Source of the DNA: Wolbachia endosymbiont (group B) of Gerris lacustris
GTDB taxonomy: Bacteria > Pseudomonadota > Alphaproteobacteria > Rickettsiales > Anaplasmataceae
Reading direction: 5' to 3'
Assembly (NCBI RefSeq): GCF_964028355.1
Contig: NZ_OZ034761.1
Span: forward strand, 1,488,001-1,552,000
DNA length: 64,000 bases
The position numbers and the translations under genes were made by a program. Below the pieces are notes generated by a model that ran no database searches, was not told where the DNA came from, and was given only the letters and a program-made list of their open reading frames with translations. Of this stretch, positions 28,351 to 38,093 are shown one piece after another (within the stretch, counting starts at the first letter, position 1; every line of letters begins with the position of its first letter).

Positions 28351-31300
28351 TTAACAAATTAACTTAATACCAATCATTAAATCTTGGTACTCTTTAGAAT
28401 AAAAGTCGGTTCCAATTTCTACATTGATCTCTAAAGATAAGGCAAGAGTCTGCTCTTTTATATATTCACTCCATGTATTGATTGCCTCTTTAACTTTCTC
28501 ATCTTCTGCTTTGATTATTACTCTGATTCTATCTGATATATGGAAATCAGCTTGTTTTCTAGTTTCTTGAATGAGCCTCACAATATCTCTCGCAAGTCCT
28601 TCTAGAATTAATTCATCATTTAAAGTAGTGTTTAGGATAACAACCCCTTTGTTGTTATCAAATACAGAGGAGAATCCACTGTTTGCTTTTAACAATAGTT
28701 CATATTCGCCTTTTTCTATGATATAGTTCTCTGTTTCATCTCCCAGAAATATCTGTTCGTTTTCAACTTGCTTCCACTTCCCTTCCTTAACGTATTGAAC
28801 TAGTTTCTTGATTTTATCTGGAATCTTCTTGCCAAGTAGCGGGAAATTTAGTTTTAGCTCTAGTGATGCAATATCTTCAAGTCTGTTTACTAATTCTAAT
28901 TTTTTTACATTTATCTCATCTCTTATTATCTCTTGATATTCATTTTCAAGAAAATCGCAGGAAGACTTATGATAAATGGTCATACTGCCAAGTGGCTGTC
29001 TGATACGTATGTTAAACGTGTTTCTAATAGAGAGTGCAGCATTGCATATCTCTCTCACAAAATCCATCTTGGCAATAAGCTCGCTATCAAACTTCTCTAA
29101 TTGTGGAAAATCAGCCAAATGAACAGATGTTTCTTTATACTTCAGCCCTTGCCATATAGTCTCTGTTATGAGTGGCAACAAAGGAGCTGCAGCTCGAAGT
29201 ATGTAATAAAAAACTTTGTATAGAACATTATAAGCGTCAGTTTTGTCTTGATCTAAATCACCTTTCCAAAAACGCTCACGACTGCGACGAATATACCAGT
29301 TATTTAGCACTTCAAAAAAATCTGTCAGAATTTTACAAGCTTCCTGGGAGTTATAGCTGTTCATAGAAGCTTGCATACCTTCCACAGCTTCAAAACATTT
29401 TGAAATCATGTAGCGATCAATAGTACTTTGATAATTCTTACAAACCTCAGCTTTAATTCCATCTGCATTTGCATACATAGTAAAAAAGTGATAACTGTTC
29501 CAAATAGGTTTTATTACGTTTTTTAGAATATCTCGTATCGAATTTCCTTCTTTGTCGAGTAGCAAATTACCACCACAAACAATAGATCCAGAAAGCATAA
29601 GAAAACGCAGCGCATCAGAACCATATTTGTCAAAAACCTCCATTGGATCTGCATAGTTATTCAAACGTTTGGATAATTTTTGCCCTTTTACATCGAGAAC
29701 TACACCGTGGCATATGCAATTCTTAAATGGTTCCCTATCAAACAAAGCAGTGGACAATACAAAGAGCGTATAAAACCACCCCCTGGTTTGTGCTATGTAT
29801 TCAGTGATAAAATCTGCAGTTTCAAACCACTCTTTATTTTCAAACGGATAGTGAACTTGAGCGAACGGCATTGAACCAGATTCAAACCAACAGTCAAATA
29901 CGTCAGGCACACGACGCATAACCGATTTTCCTGTTGGATCATCAGGATTTGGTCTTGTTAAAGTATCTATAAACGGTCTGTGCAAATCATCTATCTTAAC
30001 ATTAAAATCTCGCTCTAATTCTGCTATTGAACCATACACATCCACCCTTGGATATTTTGCATCGTCTGATTTCCATATAGGAATTGGAGTACCCCAAAAT
30101 CGATTGCGTGAAATAGACCAGTCGTGTGCTCCTTCAAGCCACTTTCCAAATTGACCATCTCTTATATGATTTGGCATCCAATTAACTCTCTTATTTAGCT
30201 CTACCATTCTGCTTTTGAATTTTGTAACGGCAACGTACCAAGAAGGCATAGTGCGATAGATCAAAGGAGTATCAGTTCTCCAGCAGTGAGGATAATTGTG
30301 AATATATTGCTCAGTCTTAAACCAACTCCCCTGCCCTTTTAATTTCTTTATTACTGTATCATTGGTATCAAAAACATGAACTCCTGCTAAATCTGAAACT
30401 TCTGCAGTAAATTTTCCAGCATTATCAATTGGACAAACAGCCGGGATATCGTGGCTTTGACAGAGACTAAAATCCTCTTCACCAAATCCAGGAGCAGTGT
30501 GCACAACACCAGTACCATCTTCTGCTGTAACATAATCAGCAATAAAAATACGGAATGCATTTTTTGTATCTTTAAAGTAATCAAACAGTGGTTTATAAGA
30601 AAGACCTGCAAGATCATCTGCTTTAAGCTTTATATTGCAGTTTTCATATGGAATATTGCTCTTTGTACAGTGATCAATAAATTTTTCTAGATAGCTTTTA
30701 GCAAAGATATATATCTCATTATTCACTAAATCTCCTTCATTGCCTTCTGCTGCTGTCATCCCAGCACTTTCCTTTGTCATCCCAGTGCCTCCTTCTTTTG
30801 TCATCCCAGTGCTTGACACTGGGATCCAGGTTTCTTTTTCTCTAGATTCCAGCGTCACGCGCTGGAATGACATCAAAGGGTGGACTGACACTGCACAATA
30901 CTTAATATCTTTCCCTATTGCCAGCGCAAGGTTGCTCGGCAATGTCCAAGGAGTTGTAGTCCAAGCAAGCAACTTACATTTTTGTTTAAATTGCTTTGGG
31001 TTTTCTAAAAGTTCAAACGCAACAGTTACAGCTTTGCTAGTTTTTTCTCTATATGCATTATCAAGCCTTGTTTCAAAATTGGAGAGAGGAGTTTCGCACG
31101 CCCAGCTATAGGGAACAACGCGCACTGATTCATAGACCAGACCTTTATCATAAAGCTGCTTAAATGCCCACATGACCGACTCCATAAATGATTTATCCAT
31201 GGTCTTATAGTCATTGTGAAAATCTACCCATCTTGCTTGTCTATTTACATACTTCTCCCATTCTGATGAAAATTTCATCACAGAAGTACGGCAATGATTA

Positions 31301-31662
31301 TTGAATTTCTCAATCCCGAATTTTTCTATCTCAGTTCTGCCAGATATTCCAAGCTCCTTTTCTGCACCCATCTCAGCCGGTAGCCCATGGCAATCCCAAC
31401 CAAATCTGCGTTCAACCCTTTTTTGCAGCATAGTTTGATATCTTGCAAATGCATCTTTTATAAAACCAGTAAGTAAGTGTCCGTAATGCGGAAGTCCATT
31501 TGCAAACGGAGGCCCATCATAAAATACAAAACAATGACCCTTGGAACGTTTCTCGACTGACTGCTCAAAAATTTTATTTTCCTGCCAAAATTTTATGATT
31601 TCCTTTTCTAGCAATGAAAAATCAGGACTGCTGCTTGTATCAGGATAATGCTTCATGTTCAT
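28351..31662 (-). CDS. ileS: Isoleucyl-tRNA synthetase with in-frame palindromic inserts
   Basis: The 1103-residue class I synthetase has 'FANGLPHYGHLLTGFIKD' (HIGH motif), 'WDCHGLPAE', 'TTPWTLPSNLALAIG' and 'GQKLSKRLNNY' (KMSKS-like). The long eukaryote-like layout without a C-terminal zinc finger fits Rickettsiales. Residues ~262-308 are encoded by stacked palindromic elements (30755-30872), giving '…WIPVSSTGMTKEGGTGMTKE'. They sit in the CP1 editing domain between 'DIKYCAVSV' and 'NEIYIFAKSYLEKF', where other species have a short turn. Confidence 0.96.
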   Translation of the reverse strand: MNMKHYPDTSSSPDFSLLEKEIIKFWQENKIFEQSVEKRSKGHCFVFYDGPPFANGLPHYGHLLTGFIKDAFARYQTMLQKRVERRFGWDCHGLPAEMGAEKELGISGRTEIEKFGIEKFNNHCRTSVMKFSSEWEKYVNRQARWVDFHNDYKTMDKSFMESVMWAFKQLYDKGLVYESVRVVPYSWACETPLSNFETRLDNAYREKTSKAVTVAFELLENPKQFKQKCKLLAWTTTPWTLPSNLALAIGKDIKYCAVSVHPLMSFQRVTLESREKETWIPVSSTGMTKEGGTGMTKESAGMTAAEGNEGDLVNNEIYIFAKSYLEKFIDHCTKSNIPYENCNIKLKADDLAGLSYKPLFDYFKDTKNAFRIFIADYVTAEDGTGVVHTAPGFGEEDFSLCQSHDIPAVCPIDNAGKFTAEVSDLAGVHVFDTNDTVIKKLKGQGSWFKTEQYIHNYPHCWRTDTPLIYRTMPSWYVAVTKFKSRMVELNKRVNWMPNHIRDGQFGKWLEGAHDWSISRNRFWGTPIPIWKSDDAKYPRVDVYGSIAELERDFNVKIDDLHRPFIDTLTRPNPDDPTGKSVMRRVPDVFDCWFESGSMPFAQVHYPFENKEWFETADFITEYIAQTRGWFYTLFVLSTALFDREPFKNCICHGVVLDVKGQKLSKRLNNYADPMEVFDKYGSDALRFLMLSGSIVCGGNLLLDKEGNSIRDILKNVIKPIWNSYHFFTMYANADGIKAEVCKNYQSTIDRYMISKCFEAVEGMQASMNSYNSQEACKILTDFFEVLNNWYIRRSRERFWKGDLDQDKTDAYNVLYKVFYYILRAAAPLLPLITETIWQGLKYKETSVHLADFPQLEKFDSELIAKMDFVREICNAALSIRNTFNIRIRQPLGSMTIYHKSSCDFLENEYQEIIRDEINVKKLELVNRLEDIASLELKLNFPLLGKKIPDKIKKLVQYVKEGKWKQVENEQIFLGDETENYIIEKGEYELLLKANSGFSSVFDNNKGVVILNTTLNDELILEGLARDIVRLIQETRKQADFHISDRIRVIIKAEDEKVKEAINTWSEYIKEQTLALSLEINVEIGTDFYSKEYQDLMIGIKLIC
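30755..30872. repeat. Compound palindromic element, in frame in ileS
   Basis: One full palindrome (GTCATCCCAGTGCTTGACAC … CGCGCTGGAATGACA) plus two extra truncated half-arms (each GTCATCCCAG…) in tandem. It adds about 40 codons without a stop. Confidence 0.9.
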
Positions 31663-31800
31663 TTCAACTGGATAAAATCAAAGAATATAGAGCTTTCCAG
31701 AAAATTACAAATTCAAAAACTCCGTTTCTATAAACATAGATAGGTATTGACATCATTATACAACATATTAATTCATTAGACTTATTTATTTAGGTTGAAG

Positions 31801-32034
31801 ATGAATAAAGACAATAGAAGTTGGCCTTATCAGAAATTTCATGATGCCAACAAAAATAATAGTAAAAGCAGCTTTGTTTGGGGATCACTTTCTTATGAAT
31901 ATAATAATTCTGGAAAGATTGAAAAATTACACTATCAGTGGGAAAAGAAAAAAAATCCCGCGAATCTATTATATCAAGTCTCATATGATTGCGTAACAGA
32001 GAGCTGTAGTCCTTTAAGGATTAAATCTAGATAG
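31801..32034 (+). CDS. Small hypothetical protein (77 residues)
   Basis: Not recognised. ATG at 31801 is preceded by TTAGGTTGAAG, a fair ribosome-binding site. The product is hydrophilic, rich in Asn/Lys/Ser/Tyr (MNKDNRSWPYQKFHDANK … VSYDCVTESCSPLR) with two C-terminal Cys residues. A good stem-loop terminator follows at 32057-32095, which supports a short transcribed gene. Confidence 0.5.
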   Translation: MNKDNRSWPYQKFHDANKNNSKSSFVWGSLSYEYNNSGKIEKLHYQWEKKKNPANLLYQVSYDCVTESCSPLRIKSR

Positions 32035-32056
32035 CTTATAAACTTATAAAACACAC

Positions 32057-32095
32057 AAAGTGCTTCTACATGAGACCATGGGAGCACTTTTCTCT
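32057..32095. terminator. Bidirectional-looking stem-loop terminator
   Basis: AAAGTGCT … AGCACTTT is an 8-bp perfect stem with an inner CATG/CATG pair, then TTCTCT on the plus side and A-rich sequence on the other. It lies between the 77-residue gene and the 3' end of miaB, which face each other. Confidence 0.7.
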
Positions 32096-32097
32096 AA

Positions 32098-33420
32098 TTA
32101 GGCAGCGCATCCCAATAAACTATTTTGCCGAGCTTCCAACACTCTTACATTTACTATTTTATCTTTGTATTTATCGTCAGGGTCATCAATACACACTGAT
32201 TGCATATATGGGCTTTTACCAATTATTTGATTTTGGTGTTTACCTTTTTTATCGCTGAACAAAGCAGGAATAGTTTTCCCCACCATACTCTGATTAAACT
32301 CAAGTTGTTGCTTGCTAATTAATTCCTGTAACTGAAGAAGGCGCTCTGTTTTAACCTCTTCTGGTACTTGATCTTTTCTTTCCGCTCCCGGTGTACCTGG
32401 TCTTGGGCTATATTTAAAACTATAAGCCTGAGCATATTTTACTTTTTCTACTAATTTCATAGTTTCTTCAAAATCTTTTTCAGTTTCTCCAGGAAAACCA
32501 ACGATAAAATCAGAAGAAAATTCAATTTCAGGTTTCAATTTGCGCAATCTGTCTATTATTTCCAAATACTCCTCTGCAGTGTGCTTCCTGTTCATTGCGT
32601 GCAATATTTTATTCGAACCTGATTGCACAGGTAGATGAACAAACGGCATGAGTTTTGATTCCTCCGTATGTACCAAGTAGAGAGATTCGTGCATATCTCT
32701 TGGATGAGAAGTTGTGTAGCGGATTCTTTCTAGCTTTTCAATTTTAGCCATGTAACTAATTAATTTTCCTAAATCCCACACTTCTCCTTCGCACTCCCCA
32801 TGATAAGCATTGACATTCTGACCAAGTAAAGTAATTTCCTTTGCCCCATTTGCAACTAACTTTAATGTTTCACGGAATATTTCATTTACTGGTCGTGAAT
32901 ACTCAGCCCCGCGAGTGTAAGGGACTACACAAAACGTACAAAATTTATCGCAACCCTCTTGTATAGCAAGAAACGCAGAAGACCCTTGATTATTGCCATA
33001 ACATTCATTTGGTAATTTATCAAATTTCGCAACTTCAGGAAAATCAGTATTTATTACATGACCTTTACTTCTACTTGCTTTAACTATCAGCTCCGGTAAA
33101 GCAGCGATACTCTGCGGACCAACAACAATATCAACAAAAGGAGCTCTTTTAAACACTTCTTCTCCCTCTGCTTGCGCTACACACCCAGCCACCACTATGG
33201 TCATTTCTTTATTTTTTTGTGATGAGTGAATCCTTCCAAGCTCTGAGTAAAGCTTTTCTGCTGCCTTTTCTCTAATATGACAAGTATTTAATATCACCAA
33301 ATCAGCTTGTTCTGCATCACTCACAACACTGAACCCTAGAGGCTTAACTATATTCTCCATTAAAACGGAGTCATAAACGTTCATCTGACAGCCGTAAGTT
33401 TTAATGTATAGGCCTTTCAT
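32098..33420 (-). CDS. miaB: tRNA-2-methylthio-N6-dimethylallyladenosine synthase MiaB
   Basis: Radical SAM enzyme adding the methylthio group to i6A37 of tRNAs. The N-terminal UPF0004 domain carries three Fe-S cysteines ('[11 protein letters not shown]', 'NTCHIREKA', '[10 protein letters not shown]'). The radical SAM cluster is '[15 protein letters not shown]' near residue 157. The C-terminal TRAM domain includes '[11 protein letters not shown]'. The 440-residue length is normal. Confidence 0.97.
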   Translation of the reverse strand: MKGLYIKTYGCQMNVYDSVLMENIVKPLGFSVVSDAEQADLVILNTCHIREKAAEKLYSELGRIHSSQKNKEMTIVVAGCVAQAEGEEVFKRAPFVDIVVGPQSIAALPELIVKASRSKGHVINTDFPEVAKFDKLPNECYGNNQGSSAFLAIQEGCDKFCTFCVVPYTRGAEYSRPVNEIFRETLKLVANGAKEITLLGQNVNAYHGECEGEVWDLGKLISYMAKIEKLERIRYTTSHPRDMHESLYLVHTEESKLMPFVHLPVQSGSNKILHAMNRKHTAEEYLEIIDRLRKLKPEIEFSSDFIVGFPGETEKDFEETMKLVEKVKYAQAYSFKYSPRPGTPGAERKDQVPEEVKTERLLQLQELISKQQLEFNQSMVGKTIPALFSDKKGKHQNQIIGKSPYMQSVCIDDPDDKYKDKIVNVRVLEARQNSLLGCAA

Positions 33421-33496
33421 ATTTAAAATTCTTCACACAAATTCTAGCAAATTATACGAAAAACTGGGTTCTAGTACAACAGCCAATAAAGATTGC

Positions 33497-33755
33497 TTGA
33501 CAAACCTTCTCACTTTCCTTACTACTAACAGTAGCGGTATTTTAAGAGCTCAAAAATTTATCTCCGTCTGCAGACTTTTCAGTCAATTTTTCAACAAAAA
33601 ACGTAGTGTATCTTCTTCAGCACGTGTTCAAATTCTGTTGTATGTGCGCTGCATTTTCTTTCTAATCTTTTTTACACAGGAGGATTTTATGTCTAGAATT
33701 CCAGATACTTGACCTTTATTCTTAAGCTAAAAACCGATTGGTACCTATGGTTTTT
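33497..33755 (+). other. Small-peptide module B: promoter-like box, strong SD, MSRIPDT ORF
   Basis: TTGACA (33497-33502) starts a region like those at 6339 and 13176. AGGAGG (33678-33683) precedes ATG 33689 and the seven-codon ORF MSRIPDT (33689-33712). The sequence after the stop (CTTTATTCTTAAGCTAAAAA…CCTATGGTTTTT) matches module A. In the -1 frame only 16 codons follow, so the hydrophobic ORF of module A is not kept here. The -10 box (TACTAC at 17 bp) is weak. Confidence 0.45.
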
Positions 33756-34094
33756 ATAAAGAAAGTGCAAAAAATACTTTAAAGAATATGAAATAAAGGT
33801 AGAAAAGGTTTGAGTAACCAAAAACCGTTTCCAGGCATAAGTTTGCCATGCATACCTAAAAAGTAATTACACTAATATAATATTCACACTTATATGCCAA
33901 TATAGATATAATACTAATTAAAGAGCATGTTATGCAAGAAGAAGTATCAGATTTTGCAGATGTTCTTTGTCAAAATAAATGTGATTTCTTTCAGGTGACA
34001 CCCTCCTATATCTTTCTTTAGGTTATACAGAAGTCTAACACAATTATAGAACAAGCTTAAAAGTTCTGGTAAAGTAGTTTTATTTACAAAAGAT
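33756..34094. other. Spacer between module B and recJ
   Basis: It holds a possible 30-codon ORF at 33931-34020 (MQEEVSDFADVLCQNKCDFF…) without a recognisable relative or good ribosome-binding site. No RNA gene or terminator is seen. Confidence 0.4.
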
Positions 34095-35834
34095 ATGCTA
34101 CTTGATATTGAAAAACGCAGCATAACAAATGCACTGTGGAAGTTACAAGAAGCAGATCAAAGGGAAATCTTAACTCTTATACAGAGATTTGAGTTGCCAG
34201 AAATATTAGCAAGAATATTAGTTAGTCGTGGTGTTAACATCGAAAATGCACATGACTTCTTACATCCACTAATCAGATCGCTATTACCAGATCCCTTTCA
34301 CCTCCTTGATATGGATAAAGCTGTTTCTCGCATAATAAAAGCAATAAACAATAATGAAAATATTGCAATATTTGGTGACTACGATGTTGATGGAGCAACA
34401 TCGTCAGCATTGATTAATAGGTATCTAGGAACGATTGGAACACACTCTATAATCTACATTCCAGATCGTGTTGATGAGGGCTATGGATTAAACGTAGATG
34501 CTTTATTACAACTTAAAAAGAACGGAATTGATTTATGTATTTCTGTTGATTGCGGTACGCTTGCATATCAACCGATAGAAGAGGCAAGGGTTTTTGGACT
34601 TGATATTATAGTTGTCGATCATCACCTTGGTACAGAAAAATTACCAAGTGCTGTAGCAGTTGTTAATCCCAACCGCCTTGATGAGAGCTCTCCTTATACT
34701 AACCTTGCAGCAGTTGGAGTGTCATTTCTGCTAATTGTTGCCCTTAACAGAAGCCTACGTGAGCAAGGATTTTTTACCCACAAAAAAGAACCAGATTTAT
34801 TTGATCTACTGGATTTGGTTGCTCTTGGAACTGTTTGCGATGTTATGCAGATTATAGGCCTAAATAGAGCATTTGTTTTGCAAGGATTAAAAGTTATGTC
34901 AGCAAGGAAAAACGTTGGCTTGCGTGTTTTGTTTGATGCTTTGGGAATCCTTGAAAAACCAAGTGTTTCACGGTTAGGGTTTAACATTGGGCCATGTATA
35001 AATGCTGGAGGAAGAATTGGAGAAGCATCACTCGGTGCAAGGTTGCTTTCCACTGATAATGAAGAAGAGGTGCATTCAATCGCACTAAAATTAATAGATT
35101 TAAATAATGCAAGAAAAATGCTAGAAAATGAGGCTATTTTGGAAGCCACAACACAAGCGGAAAAATTTGCGCAACTAGGTATAAATTTTATAATGGTAAG
35201 CGGCAATTGGCACCAGGGAATAATTGGTATTATTGCATCAAGACTAAAGGAGCAATTTCACTTACCAACAATAGTGATATCTTTAAACAATGGAATAGGA
35301 AAAGCAAGTTGTAGGTCAATTTCTGGAGTAGATATTGGTGCCGCGGTTCTTTCTGCAAAATTTACCAACCTAATCATTGAAGGTGGTGGTCACAGTATGG
35401 CAGCGGGATTTTCGATTAAGGAAGACAAAATAAGTGATCTACATGATTTTTTTACTGAAAGATTTGCAAACTCTACAAATGACAAAATCATAAAAGCCGA
35501 TGGCATAGTAACAGCTAAAGCAATAAACTTATCCCTGTGGAACCAACTGCAACGCTTAGAGCCATTTGGTGTTGGCAATCCTGAACCGAGATTCATCATT
35601 CAGGGGGCAAAGATAAGAAAGCCGGAAGTTATAGGAGTTGATCATATAAAATGTTTTATTACTGACGACAATGTTATGGTAAGAGCTATTGCGTTTCGCT
35701 CTGCAAATACTGAGCTTGGCTCTGCTATCATGCAGGGTAATGTTAAATCAATTTTAGGTAAAATCTCTATGAATTACTGGAATGGCAATGAATTTGTGCA
35801 GTTTTTAATAGAAGATGTGTTGACTGTTAGCTGA
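34095..35834 (+). CDS. recJ: Single-stranded-DNA 5'-3' exonuclease RecJ
   Basis: Acts in RecF-pathway recombination, mismatch and base-excision repair. The 579-residue DHH-family enzyme has 'IFGDYDVDGATSSALI' near residue 94, 'ISVDCGTLAY', the DHH motif in 'VVDHHLGTEKLP' near residue 174, and in the DHHA1 domain 'SGNWHQGIIGIIASRLKE' and 'IEGGGHSMAAGFSI'. Confidence 0.96.
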   Translation: MLLDIEKRSITNALWKLQEADQREILTLIQRFELPEILARILVSRGVNIENAHDFLHPLIRSLLPDPFHLLDMDKAVSRIIKAINNNENIAIFGDYDVDGATSSALINRYLGTIGTHSIIYIPDRVDEGYGLNVDALLQLKKNGIDLCISVDCGTLAYQPIEEARVFGLDIIVVDHHLGTEKLPSAVAVVNPNRLDESSPYTNLAAVGVSFLLIVALNRSLREQGFFTHKKEPDLFDLLDLVALGTVCDVMQIIGLNRAFVLQGLKVMSARKNVGLRVLFDALGILEKPSVSRLGFNIGPCINAGGRIGEASLGARLLSTDNEEEVHSIALKLIDLNNARKMLENEAILEATTQAEKFAQLGINFIMVSGNWHQGIIGIIASRLKEQFHLPTIVISLNNGIGKASCRSISGVDIGAAVLSAKFTNLIIEGGGHSMAAGFSIKEDKISDLHDFFTERFANSTNDKIIKADGIVTAKAINLSLWNQLQRLEPFGVGNPEPRFIIQGAKIRKPEVIGVDHIKCFITDDNVMVRAIAFRSANTELGSAIMQGNVKSILGKISMNYWNGNEFVQFLIEDVLTVS

Positions 35835-35836
35835 TT

Positions 35837-35887
35837 TGTACCTGTTCAGGGACGTGGCTAATGTGCAAATATTGAAGCAAAAGTGGT
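35837..35887 (+). repeat. ~50-bp dispersed repeat R1, copy 1
   Basis: GTACCTGTTCAGGGACGTGG…ATGTGCAAATATTGAAGCAAAAGTGG has an inverted relative at 54885-54938. Both copies lie next to palindromic elements. Confidence 0.8.
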
Positions 35888-36030
35888 GTCATTCCAGTGC
35901 TTGACACTGGAATCCAGACTTTGATTGTTATACTCGTAAATAAGTCTGGTGAGAATAAGAGCTCATCTTAAATGCAGTATTTTTGTTGAAGTAGCTCAAC
36001 TGGATCCCAGTGTCAAGCACTGGGATGACA
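35888..36030. repeat. Two palindromic elements in the recJ-nuoD spacer
   Basis: Short palindromes at 35888-35918 (GTCATTCCAGTGCTTGACAC…) and 36001-36030 (…GTGTCAAGCACTGGGATGAC), about 80 bp apart. The 306-bp spacer between the convergent recJ and nuoD genes otherwise holds repeats R1 and R2 and no gene. Confidence 0.85.
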
Positions 36031-36089
36031 CCATTTGTTATAAAGACTTACCGCACTTTTGCTCTATGATTATCTTTTTAGATCACCTT

Positions 36090-36124
36090 GTCTACCTTAT
36101 TCTGCCACTCCGCTGAACGGGTAC
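36090..36124. repeat. ~35-bp dispersed repeat R2, copy 1
   Basis: TCTACCTTATTCTGCCACTCCGCTGAACGGGTAC (no more than a few mismatches) recurs at 51830-51865 and, inverted, at 54588-54620. All three copies are at the ends of genes. Confidence 0.8.
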
Positions 36125-36140
36125 GCTGATTTTACAACAA

Positions 36141-37313
36141 TTACCTATCAATCTCGCCAAAAACTATATCAAGTGAACCGATAATTGCTGCAATGTCAGC
36201 AAGCATGTGTCCCTTTGCCATGAAATCTAAGGCCTGTAAATGCGCAAAGCCAGGTGCTCTTATTCGACATCTATAAGGTCTATTGGTACCATCTGAAACT
36301 ATATATACTCCAAACTCGCCTTTTGGTGCTTCAACAGCTACGTAAGCCTCACCTTCTGGCACATGATATCCTTCTGAATAAAGCTTAAAATGATGAATCA
36401 TAGCTTCCATGGATTCTTTCATTTCCGCTCTTGGCGGTGGAGAGATCTTTCTATCTTCAGTCTTTATTGGCCCTTCAGGCATCTTCTCTATGCATTGCTT
36501 CACCAAGCTGATAGATTGTCTGATCTCCGCCATTCTTACTAAATAACGGTCATAACAGTCACCATTTTGGCCAATTGGTATATCGAAATCTAATTGGTCA
36601 TATATCTCATATGGCTGGCTTTTTCGCAGATCCCAAACAAGCCCAGCAGCACGGAGCATTGGTCCACTAAAGCCCCAATCAAGCGCCTGTTTTATTGATA
36701 TTTCACTAATTCCTACAGTGCGTTGCTTCCATATCCTATTTTCTGTCAAAAGCTCATCAACATCATCTATATACTTTGGAAATTGCTCTATAAACTTTGC
36801 AATATCCTCAATCAAACCTTCTGGAATGTCTGCTGCAAGTCCACCTGGCCTTATATAAGCTGCGTGAAATCTTGCACCTGAGGCCCTTTCATAGAACTCG
36901 AGTATTTTTTCTCTCTCTTCAAAGAGCCATAAAAGAGGAGTCATCGCCCCAACATCAAGCGCTTGAGAAGAGACATTCAGTAAATGATTTAGTATCCTTG
37001 TTAGCTCACAAAATAAAACACGCAAATATTTTGCCCGAATTGGAATTTCACATTGCAACAATTTCTCTACACATAACGAATATGCATGCTCTTGTGACAT
37101 TGGTGACACATAATCAAGGCGGTCAAAGTAAGGCAGAGCTTGAAGATACGTTTTATGCTCTATTAGCTTCTCAGTACCACGATGCAAAAGCCCAATATGA
37201 GGATCTGCTCTTTCGATGACTTCGCCATCCATCTCTAAAACAAGGCGTAGCACCCCATGTGCAGCTGGATGCTGAGGACCAAAGTTTAACATCATTGTCT
37301 TTAGATCAGGCAT
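36141..37313 (-). CDS. nuoD: NADH-quinone oxidoreductase subunit D
   Basis: 49-kDa subunit of respiratory complex I, located in the peripheral arm near the quinone site. The 390-residue product starts '[20 protein letters not shown]' and has '[14 protein letters not shown]', '[19 protein letters not shown]' and the C-terminal '[16 protein letters not shown]'. No other nuo genes are adjacent, in line with the scattered complex I genes of Rickettsiales. Confidence 0.97.
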   Translation of the reverse strand: MPDLKTMMLNFGPQHPAAHGVLRLVLEMDGEVIERADPHIGLLHRGTEKLIEHKTYLQALPYFDRLDYVSPMSQEHAYSLCVEKLLQCEIPIRAKYLRVLFCELTRILNHLLNVSSQALDVGAMTPLLWLFEEREKILEFYERASGARFHAAYIRPGGLAADIPEGLIEDIAKFIEQFPKYIDDVDELLTENRIWKQRTVGISEISIKQALDWGFSGPMLRAAGLVWDLRKSQPYEIYDQLDFDIPIGQNGDCYDRYLVRMAEIRQSISLVKQCIEKMPEGPIKTEDRKISPPPRAEMKESMEAMIHHFKLYSEGYHVPEGEAYVAVEAPKGEFGVYIVSDGTNRPYRCRIRAPGFAHLQALDFMAKGHMLADIAAIIGSLDIVFGEIDR

Positions 37314-37566
37314 GCTTTGGTAGTTTAAGGTATTGAAATTGTATAGGGTAAAATGTGCTTAAAGTCAATAGGCTTCTTGCACAAGTACAACTATCGTTAC
37401 AATAGAAAAACTCCTTAAAAATTCACCATCTCCTTATGATCTGATAGATAATATTTATTTGAACTACAATTATTATACTTGTGTTGATTAAGGTAGCAAA
37501 ATTATGTATAGATAATTTTGACTAAAAAATAGTTTTTCAAGTTTTATTTTGGAGTAATCAAAATTA

Positions 37567-38088
37567 ATGAAAGACAATAAATACAACTTAGGTTTAAGAA
37601 TCATTCATTGGTTAATGTCTGCTCTTATTATTGGAATGCTTTGTTCTGGACTATACATGAAAAGTTTGCTGATTAGCAGTGAAATTAAATTCAGCATATA
37701 CGCTATTCATAAGGCTTGCGGTATCACCGTTCTTGGATTAATTATAGTACGCATATTTTTTCGCGTCTTTACTTATGTTCCACCACTTCCAGCCAATTTT
37801 TCTCGATTTGTAATTAATGCGAGCAAAACGATACACTTTTGTTTATATGCTTTGATGGTGCTAATGCCACTATCTGGTTATGTCATGTCTTCTGCTTCTA
37901 GCAAAGAGATCAAATATTTTTTCCATATTCCTTTGTTAATTAATCAGAATGAAGATCTAGCTAGTGCAGCTAATCAGCTACATTCAATTCTTGCATATTT
38001 TATGATACTCTTTATAATCTTACATATACTTGGCGCTTTGAAACATACATTCATAGATAAACAAAATATTTTTAAACGTATGATATAG
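37567..38088 (+). CDS. Cytochrome b561 family protein
   Basis: The 173-residue membrane protein has four hydrophobic helices with the paired heme-ligand histidines: 'IIHWLMSALIIGML', 'YAIHKACGITVLGL', 'KTIHFCLYALMVLM' and 'NQLHSILAYFMI…ILHILGALKH'. The bacterial cyt b561 family (YodB/CybB type) moves electrons between quinol and periplasmic acceptors. A TTTGGAG ribosome-binding site precedes the ATG. The gene ends 5 nt before the next start, so the two are likely co-transcribed. Confidence 0.88.
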   Translation: MKDNKYNLGLRIIHWLMSALIIGMLCSGLYMKSLLISSEIKFSIYAIHKACGITVLGLIIVRIFFRVFTYVPPLPANFSRFVINASKTIHFCLYALMVLMPLSGYVMSSASSKEIKYFFHIPLLINQNEDLASAANQLHSILAYFMILFIILHILGALKHTFIDKQNIFKRMI

Positions 38089-38093
38089 GTTAT

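Noticed and set aside
33404..33712. 102-codon plus-strand ORF ending in MSRIPDT
   Set aside because: The upstream part overlaps the miaB start region and is not matched in module A, where a stop codon lies just upstream; only the last seven codons after the SD are shared.
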